Source of the DNA: JBMOGA01 sp049318625
GTDB taxonomy: Bacteria > Pseudomonadota > Alphaproteobacteria > Rhizobiales > Hyphomicrobiaceae
Reading direction: 5' to 3'
DNA length: 64,000 nucleotides
Assembly (NCBI GenBank): GCA_049318625.1
Contig: JBMOGA010000003.1
Location: 69,207 to 133,206, forward strand
Shown here in pieces: positions 37,026 to 44,925 of the stretch. The first letter of the stretch is position 1. Each line of letters opens with the position of its first letter. Under the pieces are notes generated by a model. The model saw only the letters and a program-made list of their open reading frames with translations. It was not told the DNA's origin and made no database searches. Position numbers and translations under genes: made by a program.

Positions 37026-37690
37026 TGGGACTTGTCTCCACCCATGCCGCGTTGCCGGGCCGCCTCGTCGATGTCATGCGCATGCTCGATCACGCGCTTG
37101 CGGCTCTCTTCGTCGATGTACTCGCTGTGGGCCAGTTGCTGCTCGATGACGTCGATTTCCGCCACGTCCTTGAGACGCGTCGGCCACACACCCGTCTTGA
37201 GGCAGATGATACAGCGAACGACCTCTGCGACCCCCTGCAACATCACCAGAGCGCCGGCGATCGGAATGATCGTCTTGAAGGGGTAGATCGGCGGGCCGTC
37301 GGCGGTGACGCTGGAATGCTCGCCGATCCGCCAGCTGTCGCCGGCATAGGACGTACCGGCGTAGATCAGCGCGGCGATGCCCGGGAAGAAGAACACGAAA
37401 TACAGGATGAGATCGAGGAAGGCCTGGATGCGCGGCCGCATCGAGCTGTACAGGAAGTCGCCCCGCACATGACCGTTCTGCGCCAGCGTGTAGGCGCCGC
37501 ACAGCATGAACGTCGTGCCGTACAGCATGTTGCTGGCATCGAAGATCCACGCCGTCGGCATGTTCAGCCAGTAACGCTTCACGACCTCCGCGCAGACCAG
37601 CAGCATCAGCCCGAAGATCAACCAGGCCGCGGCCTTCCCGACCCACGTGCTGATCTCGTCGATCCCGTGCAGAAATCTGTCGATGTTCAT
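37022..37690 (-). CDS. TRAP transporter small permease (DctQ family)
   Basis: 222 residues with four predicted helices in the usual DctQ arrangement, including the RGDFLYSSMRPRIQAFLD-type loop between helices 2 and 3. It forms a membrane complex with DctM. The C-terminal tail (~60 residues, charged) is longer than usual. ATG at 37690. Preceded by the hairpin at 37732-37763, which separates it from the binding-protein gene. Confidence 0.88.
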   Translation of the reverse strand: MNIDRFLHGIDEISTWVGKAAAWLIFGLMLLVCAEVVKRYWLNMPTAWIFDASNMLYGTTFMLCGAYTLAQNGHVRGDFLYSSMRPRIQAFLDLILYFVFFFPGIAALIYAGTSYAGDSWRIGEHSSVTADGPPIYPFKTIIPIAGALVMLQGVAEVVRCIICLKTGVWPTRLKDVAEIDVIEQQLAHSEYIDEESRKRVIEHAHDIDEAARQRGMGGDKSQ

Positions 37691-37731
37691 GCGGCACCAC
37701 CGATGAGGGAACGTTCACGCACACAGACGGA

Positions 37732-37763
37732 AAGCCATCCGGCCGTCGGGGGCCGGATGGCTT
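37732..37763 (-). terminator. Perfect hairpin between the TRAP binding-protein and DctQ-like genes
   Basis: AAGCCATCCGGCC and GGCCGGATGGCTT form a perfect 13-bp stem with a 6-nt loop, 22 nt after the binding-protein stop, followed on the minus strand by TCCGTCTG. It probably causes partial termination or protects the 3' end, so that more binding protein than permease is made. Confidence 0.75.
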
Positions 37764-37784
37764 CTGATGGTCACGTCGATGGAA

Positions 37785-38918
37785 CTAGGTGCGCTTCGCC
37801 ACCCCGTTCGGACCGAAGTAGTGGTCGTAGGCCATCCGGCGACTGACGACCGTGTCCTGTTCCCACTGCGTCGCGCGGCGGGCGAAGGCGAGCTGGGACT
37901 CCAGGATCTCCTTGAAGAGCGCGTTCTCCGCCGATTTCTTCGCGACGACCTGATCGTAGATCTCGAGCTGCTTCTTGAGGATGGAATCGGGGGTCTTGAA
38001 GAACCGCACCTTGTCCTTGGTCTGGAGCTCGATGTAGTCCTTCGAATAGCGATCGATCGCCTTCCACGACATGTCGGACGAGGCCGCTTCGACCGCATTC
38101 TCGATGATCGATTTCATCTTGTCGGGCAGCGCATCGAACTTCGCCTTGTTGAAGGAGATCTCAAACTGCTCGGCGTTCTGATGGTAGCTCTGCAGCATGC
38201 AGACCTTGGACACATCGGCGAAGCCGAGCAACCGGTCCGACGAAGCGTTGTTAAACTCGGCCGCATCGAGCAGGCCGCGATCCATGGCCGATACGATCTC
38301 GCCGCCGGGCAGTGCGTTGACCGCAGCCCCCATCCCGGTGAACACGTCGATCGAGATGCCGACGGTGCGATACTTGAGGCCCGCCAGATCTTCCGCCTTG
38401 GTGATCGGCTTCTTGAACCATCCGAGCGGCTGCGTCGGCATCGGTCCATAAGGGAACGACACCACGTTCGCACCGATCGAGGCGTAAAGCTTGACCAGCA
38501 GTTCCTTGCCGCCGCCGTACTTGTGCCAGGCCAGCAGCATGTTGGCGTCCATCGCGTAGCCGGGGCCCGAGCCCCAGAGCGCCAGCGCCGTCTGCTTGCC
38601 GTAGTGATAGACGAGCACCCCGTGGCCGCCGTCGAGCGTGCCCTTGGAGATTGCGTCGAGCAGCCCGAAAGCCGGCACGACGGCGCCCGCCGGCAGCACC
38701 TCGATCTTCAGATCGCCACCGGTCATATCGTTGACCTTCTTGGCGAAATCGACGGCGTACTCGTGGAAGATGTCCTTCGATGGCCAGGTGCTCTGCCACC
38801 GCATGCTGATCGGTCCCTGCGCCTTGACGACAGCCGGGGCCGCGACGGTCGCGGCCGTGGCGAGTGCCGCGCCGCTCAGAAAGCGGCGACGCGTGGTCCT
38901 ATGGGTAGATTCTACCAT
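37785..38918 (-). CDS. TRAP transporter substrate-binding protein (DctP family, Tat-exported)
   Basis: 377 residues. A twin-arginine signal (TTRRRFLSGAAL, hydrophobic to ~30, cleavage near VKAQ) indicates export of the folded protein. The mature part has the DctP/TakP-like pattern IDAISKGTLDGGHG and GLKYRTVGISIDVFTGMGA, the latter containing the Arg that normally binds the ligand carboxylate. Similarity to the TakP/mannitol-type group suggests an alpha-keto or amido acid. The ATG at 38918 has a GGAGG site. It is the first gene of the TRAP-amidase operon. Confidence 0.9.
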   Translation of the reverse strand: MVESTHRTTRRRFLSGAALATAATVAAPAVVKAQGPISMRWQSTWPSKDIFHEYAVDFAKKVNDMTGGDLKIEVLPAGAVVPAFGLLDAISKGTLDGGHGVLVYHYGKQTALALWGSGPGYAMDANMLLAWHKYGGGKELLVKLYASIGANVVSFPYGPMPTQPLGWFKKPITKAEDLAGLKYRTVGISIDVFTGMGAAVNALPGGEIVSAMDRGLLDAAEFNNASSDRLLGFADVSKVCMLQSYHQNAEQFEISFNKAKFDALPDKMKSIIENAVEAASSDMSWKAIDRYSKDYIELQTKDKVRFFKTPDSILKKQLEIYDQVVAKKSAENALFKEILESQLAFARRATQWEQDTVVSRRMAYDHYFGPNGVAKRT

Positions 38919-38967
38919 GTCCTTGGTCCTCCAAGACTTTTTGCCGAACTCTCACGGTTCGTCCGTC

Positions 38968-38996
38968 AAGTAGAACACAATTTCGCCATTTGGCAA
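38968..38996 (-). promoter_or_regulatory. Candidate dctP promoter overlapping a palindromic operator
   Basis: On the minus strand, TTGCCA (38991-38996) and CTACTT (38968-38973) are spaced by 17 bp, a sigma-70-like arrangement. The -35 lies inside the palindrome GCCATTTGGC (38985-38994; flanks ATT and AAT partly symmetric), a likely repressor or activator site that could also serve the divergent ammonia-lyase gene. Confidence 0.45.
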
Positions 38997-39173
38997 TACA
39001 CGTACCTTTCACCCAGGCCTGCATTACGGACGCGCCGGCGCCACCCGCGCCCCTTGTGCACAGCGGCCATGTCGCACCGGTCACGATCGGCCGCTGCCCG
39101 CTGTTCCTGCCCGCCGCGGCGCGCTAGTCTTCATTGGATCGATCAATGGACCGGGGCGGCGGGAGCAACAGAG

Positions 39174-40400
39174 TTGAGCGTCACCATCACCGTGGTGCAG
39201 AACCCGGCCGCCGCAGATCCGTCGGCACCCTATGGACCGGCCTTGGCAGCGGCCCTCTCTCCGGACGGCTTCGCGCAGGCCTATGCCGAGATCTCCGCGT
39301 GGCCGGGGTACGCACCGACGCCCATCCATCGACTGCCGGCCCTCGCCCGCCGCTTGGGCCTCGGCGCGCTCCTTTACAAGGACGAGAGCGGCCGCTTCGG
39401 CCTCGGCAGCTTCAAGGCCATCGGTGGCGCCTACGCGGTGGCCCGTGCGCTCGCCCGCGAGTTGCGCCGCCGCGGCATTGCCGAAGCGGCCACGTCGGCC
39501 GACCTCGCCGCCGGCCGCTACGCCGAACACATTCGCAACTGGACCGTGGCGTCGGCAACCGACGGCAACCACGGCCGATCCGTGGCTTGGGGAGCCCGCC
39601 TGTTCGGCTGCCGCGCCGTCATCTTCATTCATCAGACCGTGAGCGAAGAGCGCCGCGCCGCCATCGCCGCCTACGGGGCGGAGGTGATCCGCGTACCCGG
39701 CGGCTACGACGACAGCGTCCGCCATACCTTCGCCGAGGCCGGCAAACACGGCTGGCATGTCGTCCAGGATACCGCGCTCGGCGACTATCGCGAGGTTCCG
39801 GCCGACATCACCTACGGCTACGGCGTGATAGCCGAGGAAATCGTGCGCACCATCGGCGATCCGCCGACCCACGTGCTCGTCCAGGCCGGCGTCGGCGGAA
39901 TCGCGAGCGCCATCTGCGCCCGCTTCTGGCAGGCCTGGGGCGCCCGCCGGCCACGCTTCGTCGTGCTCGAGCCGACCCGCGCCGCCTGCGTCCAGGCCAG
40001 CATTGCCGCTGGCCACCCCGTGACCCTCACCGGCGACCTCGAGACCGTCATGGCAGGGTTGTCCTGCGGCGAGGTTTCTGAACTCGCCTGGGATATCCTC
40101 GCGACCGGCGCCGACGCCGCGATCGCCATCGACGACAGCCTCGCGCTGGACGGCATGCGCCGCCTCGCCGATCCGCTGCCGGGCGATCCGGTCATCGTCG
40201 GCGGCGAATGCAGCGGCGGCGCCATCGGGGCGCTGACGGCGCTGGCCGCCCGGCCGGACCTCATGGACTTGCTCGGCCTCGACGGCGCATCCCGCGTGCT
40301 GCTCATCGGCACCGAAGGCGCCACCGACCCTGTCATCTATCGCCGTGTCGTCGGCCGGTCGGCGGCCGATGTTGCCGCCGGCGTGCCTCTTCAACGTTAG
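39174..40400 (+). CDS. Diaminopropionate ammonia-lyase
   Basis: 408 residues of PLP fold-type II. The family converts 2,3-diaminopropionate (both enantiomers in E. coli YgeX) to pyruvate and two ammonia. Seen: PLP Lys81 in LGSFKAIGGAYAV, SATDGNHGRSVAWGARL (phosphate-binding region), GYDDSVRHTFAEA, QDTALGDYREVPADI and VLVQAGVGGIA, all characteristic of this lyase. The start is TTG 39174 with GGGAG 8 nt upstream, which matches family length; the same frame is open upstream only across the antisense of dctP. First gene of a five-gene plus-strand operon. Confidence 0.92.
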   Translation: MSVTITVVQNPAAADPSAPYGPALAAALSPDGFAQAYAEISAWPGYAPTPIHRLPALARRLGLGALLYKDESGRFGLGSFKAIGGAYAVARALARELRRRGIAEAATSADLAAGRYAEHIRNWTVASATDGNHGRSVAWGARLFGCRAVIFIHQTVSEERRAAIAAYGAEVIRVPGGYDDSVRHTFAEAGKHGWHVVQDTALGDYREVPADITYGYGVIAEEIVRTIGDPPTHVLVQAGVGGIASAICARFWQAWGARRPRFVVLEPTRAACVQASIAAGHPVTLTGDLETVMAGLSCGEVSELAWDILATGADAAIAIDDSLALDGMRRLADPLPGDPVIVGGECSGGAIGALTALAARPDLMDLLGLDGASRVLLIGTEGATDPVIYRRVVGRSAADVAAGVPLQR

Positions 40401-40418
40401 CGAACCGGGAGACCTGTC

Positions 40419-41561
40419 TTGGCCTATGATCTCGTTCTGAAGGGCGGCCGGATCATCGATCCGTCGCAGAACATCGATGCGATCTCCGACGTCGCCTTCT
40501 CGGGCGGCAAGGTGGCCGCCGTCGGCCGCGATCTCAATGTCACGGGCGCCACCGTCCGCGACGTCGCGGGCTTCATCGTCTCCCCGGGACTGATCGATCT
40601 GCATACCCATGTTTATTGGGGCGGCACCTCGCTCGGCATCGATGCCGAGGAGTTCTGCCGAACCAGCGGCGTGACGACCTCCGTCGACACCGGTTCCGCC
40701 GGCCCCGGCAACTTCCTGGGCTTCCGCAAGCACGTCATCGAGCCGAGCCAAGTCCGCATCCTGGCCTATCTTCACGTCTCCCATGCCGGCATCTGGGGCT
40801 TCTCGAAGCGCGTGATGGTCGGGGAGAGCGAGGATATCCGCCTCATGAACCCGATCGAGGCGGTCGAGGTGGCCGACGCCAACCGCGACGTCATCGTCGG
40901 CATCAAAGTGCGCGTCGGCAAACACGCTTCGGGCACTCAGGGCGCCGCGGCGCTCGGCATGGCGCTGCAGGTGGCCGACGAAGCCGGCATGCCGCTGATG
41001 TGCCACATCGATCATCCGCCGCCGTCCTATGACGAGGTTCTCGAGCGACTGCGCCCGGGCGATATCCTCACCCACGCCTTCCGCCCGTTCCCGAACTCGC
41101 CGGCGACGGCCCAGGGCACGGTGCGCCCGTCGGTGATCGCCGCCCGCAAGCGCGGTGTGCTGTTCGACATCGGCCACGGCATGGGGTCGTTCTCCTTCAA
41201 GACGACGCGGGCGATGATCGCCAACGGCTTCTATCCCGATACGATCTCGTCGGATGTCCACGCGCTGTGCATCAACGGTCCGGCCTTCGACCAGGTGACG
41301 ACGATGTCGAAATTCCTGGTCCTCGGCGTGCCGCTGGTCGAGATCATCCGCCAGTCCACCGTCAACGCCGCCATGGCGCTGCGCCGCCCCGAACTCGGCA
41401 CGTTCAAGCGCGGCTCGGTCGGCGATGCGACGGTGCTCTCCGTCCGCGACGGCGCGTTCGATTACGTCGACGTGGTCGGCGAGACCGTGCGCGGCTCTCA
41501 GAAGATCTTCTCCGAGGGCGTTGTGGTCGGTGGCAAGTGGTGGCACCCGAAGGCGGCGTGA
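40419..41561 (+). CDS. Amidohydrolase/deacetylase metallohydrolase (EF0837/Atu3266-like, dihydroorotase fold)
   Basis: 380 residues of the amidohydrolase superfamily: the HxH metal motif in GLIDLHTHV, a Lys in VGIKVRVGK that would be carboxylated, His in MCHIDHPP and HAFRPF, and the terminal Asp in TISSDVHAL. The closest pattern is the EF0837/Atu3266 group, which hydrolyses ester or amide bonds of R-configured acids. A start at TTG 40419 has GGGAGA upstream. It follows the ammonia-lyase by 18 bp. Here it may open a cyclic amide or remove an acyl group upstream of the lyase or carbamoylase (inference). Confidence 0.85.
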   Translation: MAYDLVLKGGRIIDPSQNIDAISDVAFSGGKVAAVGRDLNVTGATVRDVAGFIVSPGLIDLHTHVYWGGTSLGIDAEEFCRTSGVTTSVDTGSAGPGNFLGFRKHVIEPSQVRILAYLHVSHAGIWGFSKRVMVGESEDIRLMNPIEAVEVADANRDVIVGIKVRVGKHASGTQGAAALGMALQVADEAGMPLMCHIDHPPPSYDEVLERLRPGDILTHAFRPFPNSPATAQGTVRPSVIAARKRGVLFDIGHGMGSFSFKTTRAMIANGFYPDTISSDVHALCINGPAFDQVTTMSKFLVLGVPLVEIIRQSTVNAAMALRRPELGTFKRGSVGDATVLSVRDGAFDYVDVVGETVRGSQKIFSEGVVVGGKWWHPKAA

Positions 41562-41562
41562 C

Positions 41563-42456
41563 ATGAGCAGCACAACCGTTGGAGTGGTCGGTCTCGGCCA
41601 GATGGGCCTCGGCATGGCCACCAGTCTCGCCGGCAAGGGGTTCGCCGTGCTCGGCTGCGACCTCAGCGCCGAGCGGCGGGCGCTGGCCGAAGCGGCCGGC
41701 ATTCGGGTCGCGCCTCTGTCGGATGTGGCCGCCAACTGCGCGGTGGTGGTGCTGTCGCTGCCGATGGCGGCCCATGTCGCCGATGTGGTCGAGCGGCCGG
41801 ACGGCCTGCTCGCAAGCCTGCCTCGCGGCGCCGTGATCGTCGATACCTCGACGTCGGAAGCCAGCGTCTCGCGCCGCCTTGCCACCGTCGCGGGCGAACG
41901 TGGCATCGGCTTCCTCGATGCCCCGGTTTCGGGTGGGGTGGCGGGCGCGGCCTCAGGTGCCCTCACCATGATGATCGGCGGTACCGCCGAGGCATTGGAA
42001 ACGGCAAGGCCGGCGCTGGCGGCCATGGCCACCCGCATTTTTCACGTCGGCCCCTCCGGCGCCGGCAATGTCGCCAAGCTCGTCAACAACCTGCTGGTCG
42101 CCGCGCACCTGCTGACCGTGTCCGAGGCCATGCGCCTCGCCGAGGCCGCCGGCGTGCCGACCGCTGCCGCGCTGCAGGTCGTGAATGTCTCGACCGGCCG
42201 GTCCGCCGTGTCCGAGATCAACTTCCCGCGCTGGATCGAGACCGGCACCTTCGACTCCGGCTTCACGATGGGCCTGATGCGGAAAGATGTGCGCCTCGCC
42301 CTCGAACTGGCCGCCGAGAGTGGGTGCACGCTGCCCGTGAGCGAACTGGTCGGCCGCACCTGGAAGCACAGCGCCGCGACCCTTGCCGACGGCCAGGATT
42401 TCAACCGGATCGCGACGCTGACGCCCGCCCCGGAGGCATCCGATGGAAACCCGTGA
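41563..42456 (+). CDS. NAD(P)-dependent beta-hydroxyacid dehydrogenase (3-hydroxyisobutyrate dehydrogenase family)
   Basis: 297 residues. Rossmann motif VGLGQMGLGMA, signature FLDAPVSGGVAGAASGALTM and the catalytic Lys in AKLVNNLLVA. It is a paralogue of the gene at 13134-14036, with which it shares family motifs but limited detail. ATG at 41563, one base after the upstream stop. Its product aldehyde or semialdehyde could feed the aldehyde dehydrogenase whose gene overlaps its 3' end by 14 bp. Confidence 0.9.
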   Translation: MSSTTVGVVGLGQMGLGMATSLAGKGFAVLGCDLSAERRALAEAAGIRVAPLSDVAANCAVVVLSLPMAAHVADVVERPDGLLASLPRGAVIVDTSTSEASVSRRLATVAGERGIGFLDAPVSGGVAGAASGALTMMIGGTAEALETARPALAAMATRIFHVGPSGAGNVAKLVNNLLVAAHLLTVSEAMRLAEAAGVPTAAALQVVNVSTGRSAVSEINFPRWIETGTFDSGFTMGLMRKDVRLALELAAESGCTLPVSELVGRTWKHSAATLADGQDFNRIATLTPAPEASDGNP

Positions 42457-43969
42457 CCCCGCCGGCCGGATCGCAGAGCTGACCGCGGACCTGATGCCTG
42501 CCGCGCGGATCGCCAGCTTCGTCGGCGGCGCCTGGCTTGCCGGACGCGGCGAAACGGTCGCGATCGCGGACCCAGCGACCGGGCGGCCGCTGCTGTCCTA
42601 CGCCGACGGCGGCACCGACGCGGCCGATGCGGCACTGGCGGCCACCGATCGCGGTTTCGCCGCTTGGCAGGCGCTGACCGCATCGGCGCGCGGCCGCATC
42701 GTCTGGGCCATCGGCCAGGAGGTGCGCCGCGAGGCGGCCCGCCTCGCCGAGATCGAAGCCATCACCGTCGGCAAACCGATTCGCGACGCCCGCGCCGAGG
42801 TCGGACGCGTCGCCGAGATGTTCGAGTACTACGCCGGCTGGTGCGACAAGCTCCACGGCGAGGTCATCCCCGTCCCGACCACCCACGTGAACCTGACCAC
42901 GCGCGAGCCGTTCGGCGCCGTCGTCCAGATCACACCCTGGAACGCCCCCATCTTCACCGCAGGCTGGCAGATCGCCCCGGCGATCGCCGCCGGCAACGCC
43001 GTCGTGCTCAAGCCATCGGAGTTGACGCCGGTGACGTCGCTGCTGCTGGCCGTGCTGGCGCAGCGCGCCGGAGCGCCGGACGGGCTCGTCAATGTGCTGG
43101 CTGGGCTCGGCTCCACGGCCGGCGCCCGCGCCGTCGCGCATCCGTCGACGCGGCTCGTCGTCTTCGTCGGGTCGCGCGACACCGGCGCGCGCATCGCCGA
43201 AGCGGCCGCCCGCAACGTCACGCCGGCGATTCTCGAACTCGGCGGCAAGTCCGCCAACATTGTATTCGCCGATGCCGATCTCGACCGGGCGATCCTCGGC
43301 GCTCAGGCCGCCATTTTCTCCGGCGCCGGACAATCGTGCGTCGCCGGCTCTCGCCTCCTCGTCGAGCGACCCGTCCACGCCGCCCTCGTCGCCCGGCTCG
43401 CCGAGGCGGCCGGCCGCATCCCCGTCGGCGCGCCGCTCGACGATGCGACCCAGATCGGACCGATCAACAATCGGCGCCAGTGGGAGAAGATCAAAGGCAT
43501 GGTGGCGGCCGGTGGCGCGGCCGGCGCCCAGATCGTCGCCGGCGGTGGCCCACCCGCCGCGCTGGCCGCGAGCGGCGGCTTCTACTTCGCCCCGACCATT
43601 CTCGACCGCGTCGCACCCACCATGGACATCGCACGCGAGGAGGTGTTCGGGCCGGTCCTCGCCGTCATGCCCTTCGACACCGAGGGGGAGGCCGTCGCGC
43701 TCGCCAACGCCTCCGCCTACGGCCTCGCGGGCGCCGTGTGGACGCGCGACGGCGGACGCGGCCATCGTGTCGCCAAGGCGGTGCGCGCCGGTACATTCTG
43801 GATCAACGGCTACAAGACCATCTCGGTGCTGAGCCCCTTCGGCGGCTTCGGCCAGTCCGGATACGGCCGCTCGTCGGGCCTCGAGGCGCTGCGCAGCTAC
43901 ACGACGACGAAGAGCATCTGGGTCGAGACGGCGGCGTCGTCTCCCGTCACCTTTGGTTATGCAGGCTGA
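42443..43969 (+). CDS. NAD(P)-dependent aldehyde dehydrogenase
   Basis: 508 residues with the full catalytic set: Asn167 in TPWNAP, Glu265 in LELGGKSANIVF and Cys299 in GAGQSCVAGSR, plus FNPFG-like FGGFGQSGYGRSSG near the end. It oxidises an aldehyde to the acid. It overlaps the hydroxyacid dehydrogenase gene by 14 bp and is followed 9 bp later by the carbamoylase gene, so the operon pairs alcohol/semialdehyde oxidation with nitrogen release. Substrate unknown. Confidence 0.92.
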   Translation: METRDPAGRIAELTADLMPAARIASFVGGAWLAGRGETVAIADPATGRPLLSYADGGTDAADAALAATDRGFAAWQALTASARGRIVWAIGQEVRREAARLAEIEAITVGKPIRDARAEVGRVAEMFEYYAGWCDKLHGEVIPVPTTHVNLTTREPFGAVVQITPWNAPIFTAGWQIAPAIAAGNAVVLKPSELTPVTSLLLAVLAQRAGAPDGLVNVLAGLGSTAGARAVAHPSTRLVVFVGSRDTGARIAEAAARNVTPAILELGGKSANIVFADADLDRAILGAQAAIFSGAGQSCVAGSRLLVERPVHAALVARLAEAAGRIPVGAPLDDATQIGPINNRRQWEKIKGMVAAGGAAGAQIVAGGGPPAALAASGGFYFAPTILDRVAPTMDIAREEVFGPVLAVMPFDTEGEAVALANASAYGLAGAVWTRDGGRGHRVAKAVRAGTFWINGYKTISVLSPFGGFGQSGYGRSSGLEALRSYTTTKSIWVETAASSPVTFGYAG

Positions 43970-43978
43970 GGAGTACGC

Positions 43979-44920
43979 ATGAGCCGCATCGTCACCGTCG
44001 GCGCCGCCCAGCTCGGCCCCATTCAGCGTTCCGACAGCCGCACGCGGGTCGTCGCCCGCATGCTCGACCTGCTGAAACAGGCCGCCGAGCATCGCTGCAA
44101 CCTCGTGGTCTTCCCCGAACTCGCGTTGACGACGTTCTTCCCGCGCTGGTGGATGACCGACCAGGACGAGATCGACAGTTTTTTCGAGCGCGAACTGCCG
44201 TCCAACGAAACGGCGCCGCTGTTCAACGCCGCCCAGCAAGCCGGCATCGGCTTCTACCTCGGCTTCGCCGAACTCGACAGGTCTGGCCCCGTCGTCCGCC
44301 GGTTCAACACGTCGGTCCTGGTCGATCGCTCGGGCAAGATCGCGGGCAAGTACCGCAAGATTCATCTGCCGGGCCACGCCGAGCACGAGCCGTGGCGCGC
44401 GTTCCAGCACCTCGAGAAACGCTACTTCGAGGTCGGCGATCTCGGCTGGGGCGTCTGGCGCACCATGGGCGGCAACATGGGCATGTGCATCTGTAACGAC
44501 CGGCGCTGGCCCGAGACCTACCGCGTCATGGGCCTGCAGGACGTCGAAATGGTGCTGCTCGGCTACAACACGCCGCGGCACAATCCTCCGGCGCCGGATC
44601 ATGACAGGCTGTCGGAGTTCCACAACCAGCTCTCGATGCAGGGCGGCGCCTACGCCAACGGCACGTGGGTCGTCGGCGTCGCCAAGTGCGGCGTGGAAGA
44701 GGGCTGCGAGATGATCGGCAATTCCTCGATCATCGCGCCCACCGGCGAGGTGATCGGGCAGGCCCTGACCCAGGACGACGAGTTAGTCGTCGCACGCTGC
44801 GATCTAGACCTGACCCGGAGCTACAAGGCGACGACCTTCAACTTCGCGCGCCACCGCCAGCCGGAGCAGTACCGCATGATCGTCGAGCGCAAGGGCGCCA
44901 TCCCGCCGGACGGCGCCTGA
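43979..44920 (+). CDS. N-carbamoyl-D-amino-acid hydrolase (D-carbamoylase)
   Basis: 313 residues of the nitrilase superfamily. The catalytic triad is Glu47 (VVFPELAL), Lys127 (KYRKIHLPG) and Cys172 (CICNDRRWPE), at exactly the numbering of the Agrobacterium enzyme. GYNTPRHNPPAPDHD and FNFARHRQPEQYRMI are further enzyme-specific stretches. It hydrolyses N-carbamoyl-D-amino acids to the D-amino acid, CO2 and ammonia, the last step of hydantoin utilisation. Length matches the family (~304). It ends only 5 bp from the convergent amidase gene, with no terminator between. Confidence 0.93.
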   Translation: MSRIVTVGAAQLGPIQRSDSRTRVVARMLDLLKQAAEHRCNLVVFPELALTTFFPRWWMTDQDEIDSFFERELPSNETAPLFNAAQQAGIGFYLGFAELDRSGPVVRRFNTSVLVDRSGKIAGKYRKIHLPGHAEHEPWRAFQHLEKRYFEVGDLGWGVWRTMGGNMGMCICNDRRWPETYRVMGLQDVEMVLLGYNTPRHNPPAPDHDRLSEFHNQLSMQGGAYANGTWVVGVAKCGVEEGCEMIGNSSIIAPTGEVIGQALTQDDELVVARCDLDLTRSYKATTFNFARHRQPEQYRMIVERKGAIPPDGA

Positions 44921-44925
44921 CCGGC

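Noticed and set aside
33951..37286. 1,111-codon plus-strand ORF
   Set aside because: It is antisense to the amidase, DctM- and DctQ-like genes, whose motifs are clear. Its translation is an Arg/His/Asp-rich composition typical of a high-GC shadow frame.
37767..39173. Long N-terminal extension of the diaminopropionate ammonia-lyase frame
   Set aside because: It would be antisense to dctP. The TTG at 39174 with a GGGAG site gives the family length and N-terminus.
39081..42038. 985-codon minus-strand ORF
   Set aside because: Shadow of the ammonia-lyase, amidohydrolase and hydroxyacid dehydrogenase genes. No domain is recognisable.
42401..44623. 740-codon minus-strand ORF
   Set aside because: Antisense to the aldehyde dehydrogenase and carbamoylase genes, which have complete catalytic motifs.
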